DNA of 6,948 nt from assembly GCA_046050405.1 (NCBI GenBank), contig JBJOPY010000316.1, positions 1 through 6,948 on the forward strand. Direction: 5' to 3'. The notes under the pieces were generated by a model that saw nothing but the letters and a program-made list of their open reading frames with translations, had not been told where the DNA came from and ran no database searches. The position numbers and the translations under genes were made by a program. Source of the stretch: JADKCL01 sp046050405. GTDB taxonomy: Bacteria; Bacteroidota; Bacteroidia; J057; JADKCL01. Position 1 is the stretch's first letter. Every line of letters starts with the position of its first letter. Shown here piece after piece: positions 6,475-6,948 of this stretch.

Positions 6475-6576
6475 TCTTGATCTCCAGGACCTCCAACTCA
6501 GGTCAACAATCCTTGACTGGCGTGCAACAAACAGCGCGCCTTGACACCGAAAACACAACACCGTCCACCAACAAAC

Positions 6577-6948
6577 TCAATTGGAAAGTTCGGACAATCG
6601 ATCGCGAGGGCTAGAGCTGGCGTCGTCCATTGCCAGGTGGATGGGCTTGGCCCTGTTGGCAAGGCGCAGCTCCCGCAGGCGTTCGTCCACGGTTTGCGCA
6701 TTCGCGTAGGCGGGGCTGTATGGAATCCGGCCTTGGCGGCGGGATCCGCCTTGGCCGGGATGGGCATCGCCTTGCGGTAGCGCATCCCCGGCACCCGCAT
6801 CCATCTGACGTCCGCCGAGCGGCGCATGCGTCCGCCGCACACCCCTTCCATCACTTCGACCGAATTCACGGCCACCTCCCTGGAAAGCGCATCGCGGAGG
6901 GCTTCCTCCGCCCCCCAAAGCCCAGGGTCCTGCCATGGCGGTTGTCCA
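6577..6948 (-). pseudogene. IS630-family transposase remnant (frameshift plus internal deletion, partial)
   Basis: Two adjacent minus-strand frames carry different pieces of an IS630-type DDE transposase. The upstream piece (from the right edge to about 6725) ends VPGMRYRKAMPIPAKADPAA, which corresponds to the end of the winged-helix DNA-binding region ('RLGFRYRK.K.VPGKADP.AQ..F'). The downstream piece, shifted in frame, reads AYANAQTVDERLRELRLANR then AKPIHLAMDDA. It corresponds to the region around the second catalytic Asp ('Y.NAQTV.ELL..L......KPI.LVLDNARYQ'). In intact members about 100 residues with the first catalytic Asp lie between these pieces; here they almost touch, so I infer a deletion with a change of frame near 6725. 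The sequence after the second Asp, including the final Glu region, is not recognisable. The element cannot be active. The family match is from memory of consensus patterns. Confidence 0.55.

Larger units (their letters stand above)
6158..6496 (-). pseudogene. Orphan coding-like fragment upstream of thrS
   Basis: An open frame of 112 codons from a TTG at 6496, or 88 codons from the ATG at 6424. Between about 6445 and 6225 it has the strong G/C third-position bias of a real gene and reads sensibly (APAILVLDDDTVRNGYRIIS, then EEGTVGLERDLYKGGTLLTR). Beyond about 6230 the bias is lost as the frame crosses the thrS promoter, and it stops in an ATGA overlap with the thrS start. Both ends therefore look truncated. 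The core faintly recalls the N-terminus of phage head-maturation proteins ('DDT..NGYR....G.DLERF'), but I would not assign it. It lies next to transposase debris, so a broken gene is the likeliest reading. A small functional protein translationally coupled to thrS is the alternative. Confidence 0.35.

Noticed and set aside
6162..6948. Possible T-box or long aminoacyl-tRNA-synthetase leader before thrS
   Set aside because: The promoter box lies only 23 nt before the ATG, and the sequence further upstream looks like gene debris rather than a structured leader.

Overview
The window reads as chromosomal DNA of a GC-rich Bacteroidota bacterium. Three things support this: a secreted metalloprotease ending in a type IX secretion (Por) sorting domain, a Bacteroidota-type -7 element (TAnnTTTG) before the main operon, and no clear Shine-Dalgarno sequences. 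A lineage below phylum cannot be fixed from this sequence. All convincing genes lie on the minus strand, so the biological order runs from high to low coordinates.

Layout in transcription order: (1) 6948-6577, a decayed IS630-type transposase fragment in two frames, apparently with an internal deletion, running off the right edge. (2) 6496-6158, an orphan coding-like fragment that runs into the promoter of the next operon. (3) 6161-2926, the conserved translation operon thrS-infC-rpmI-rplT (threonyl-tRNA synthetase, IF3, bL35, bL20). It has a promoter at 6192-6185 and a strong 14-bp terminator hairpin at 2902-2870. infC has no credible ATG/GTG/TTG start and probably begins at AUC or AUU. A 135-nt structured spacer separates rpmI from rplT. 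(4) 2745-2023, a DUF4197 lipoprotein. (5) 1813-521, a signal-peptide-bearing M43/pappalysin-like metalloprotease with a T9SS C-terminal domain. (6) 520-49, a 472-bp non-coding spacer with an AT-rich island. (7) 48-1, the first 16 codons of a further minus-strand gene.

The operon genes act together in translation: ThrS charges tRNA-Thr, IF3 selects the start codon, and bL35/bL20 are large-subunit proteins. The lipoprotein and protease are separate envelope/secreted functions. I see no CRISPR array, defence island, tRNA or rRNA gene. The window is largely ordinary core genome. The points most worth a second look are the infC start, the rpmI-rplT spacer RNA, and the gene debris upstream of thrS.
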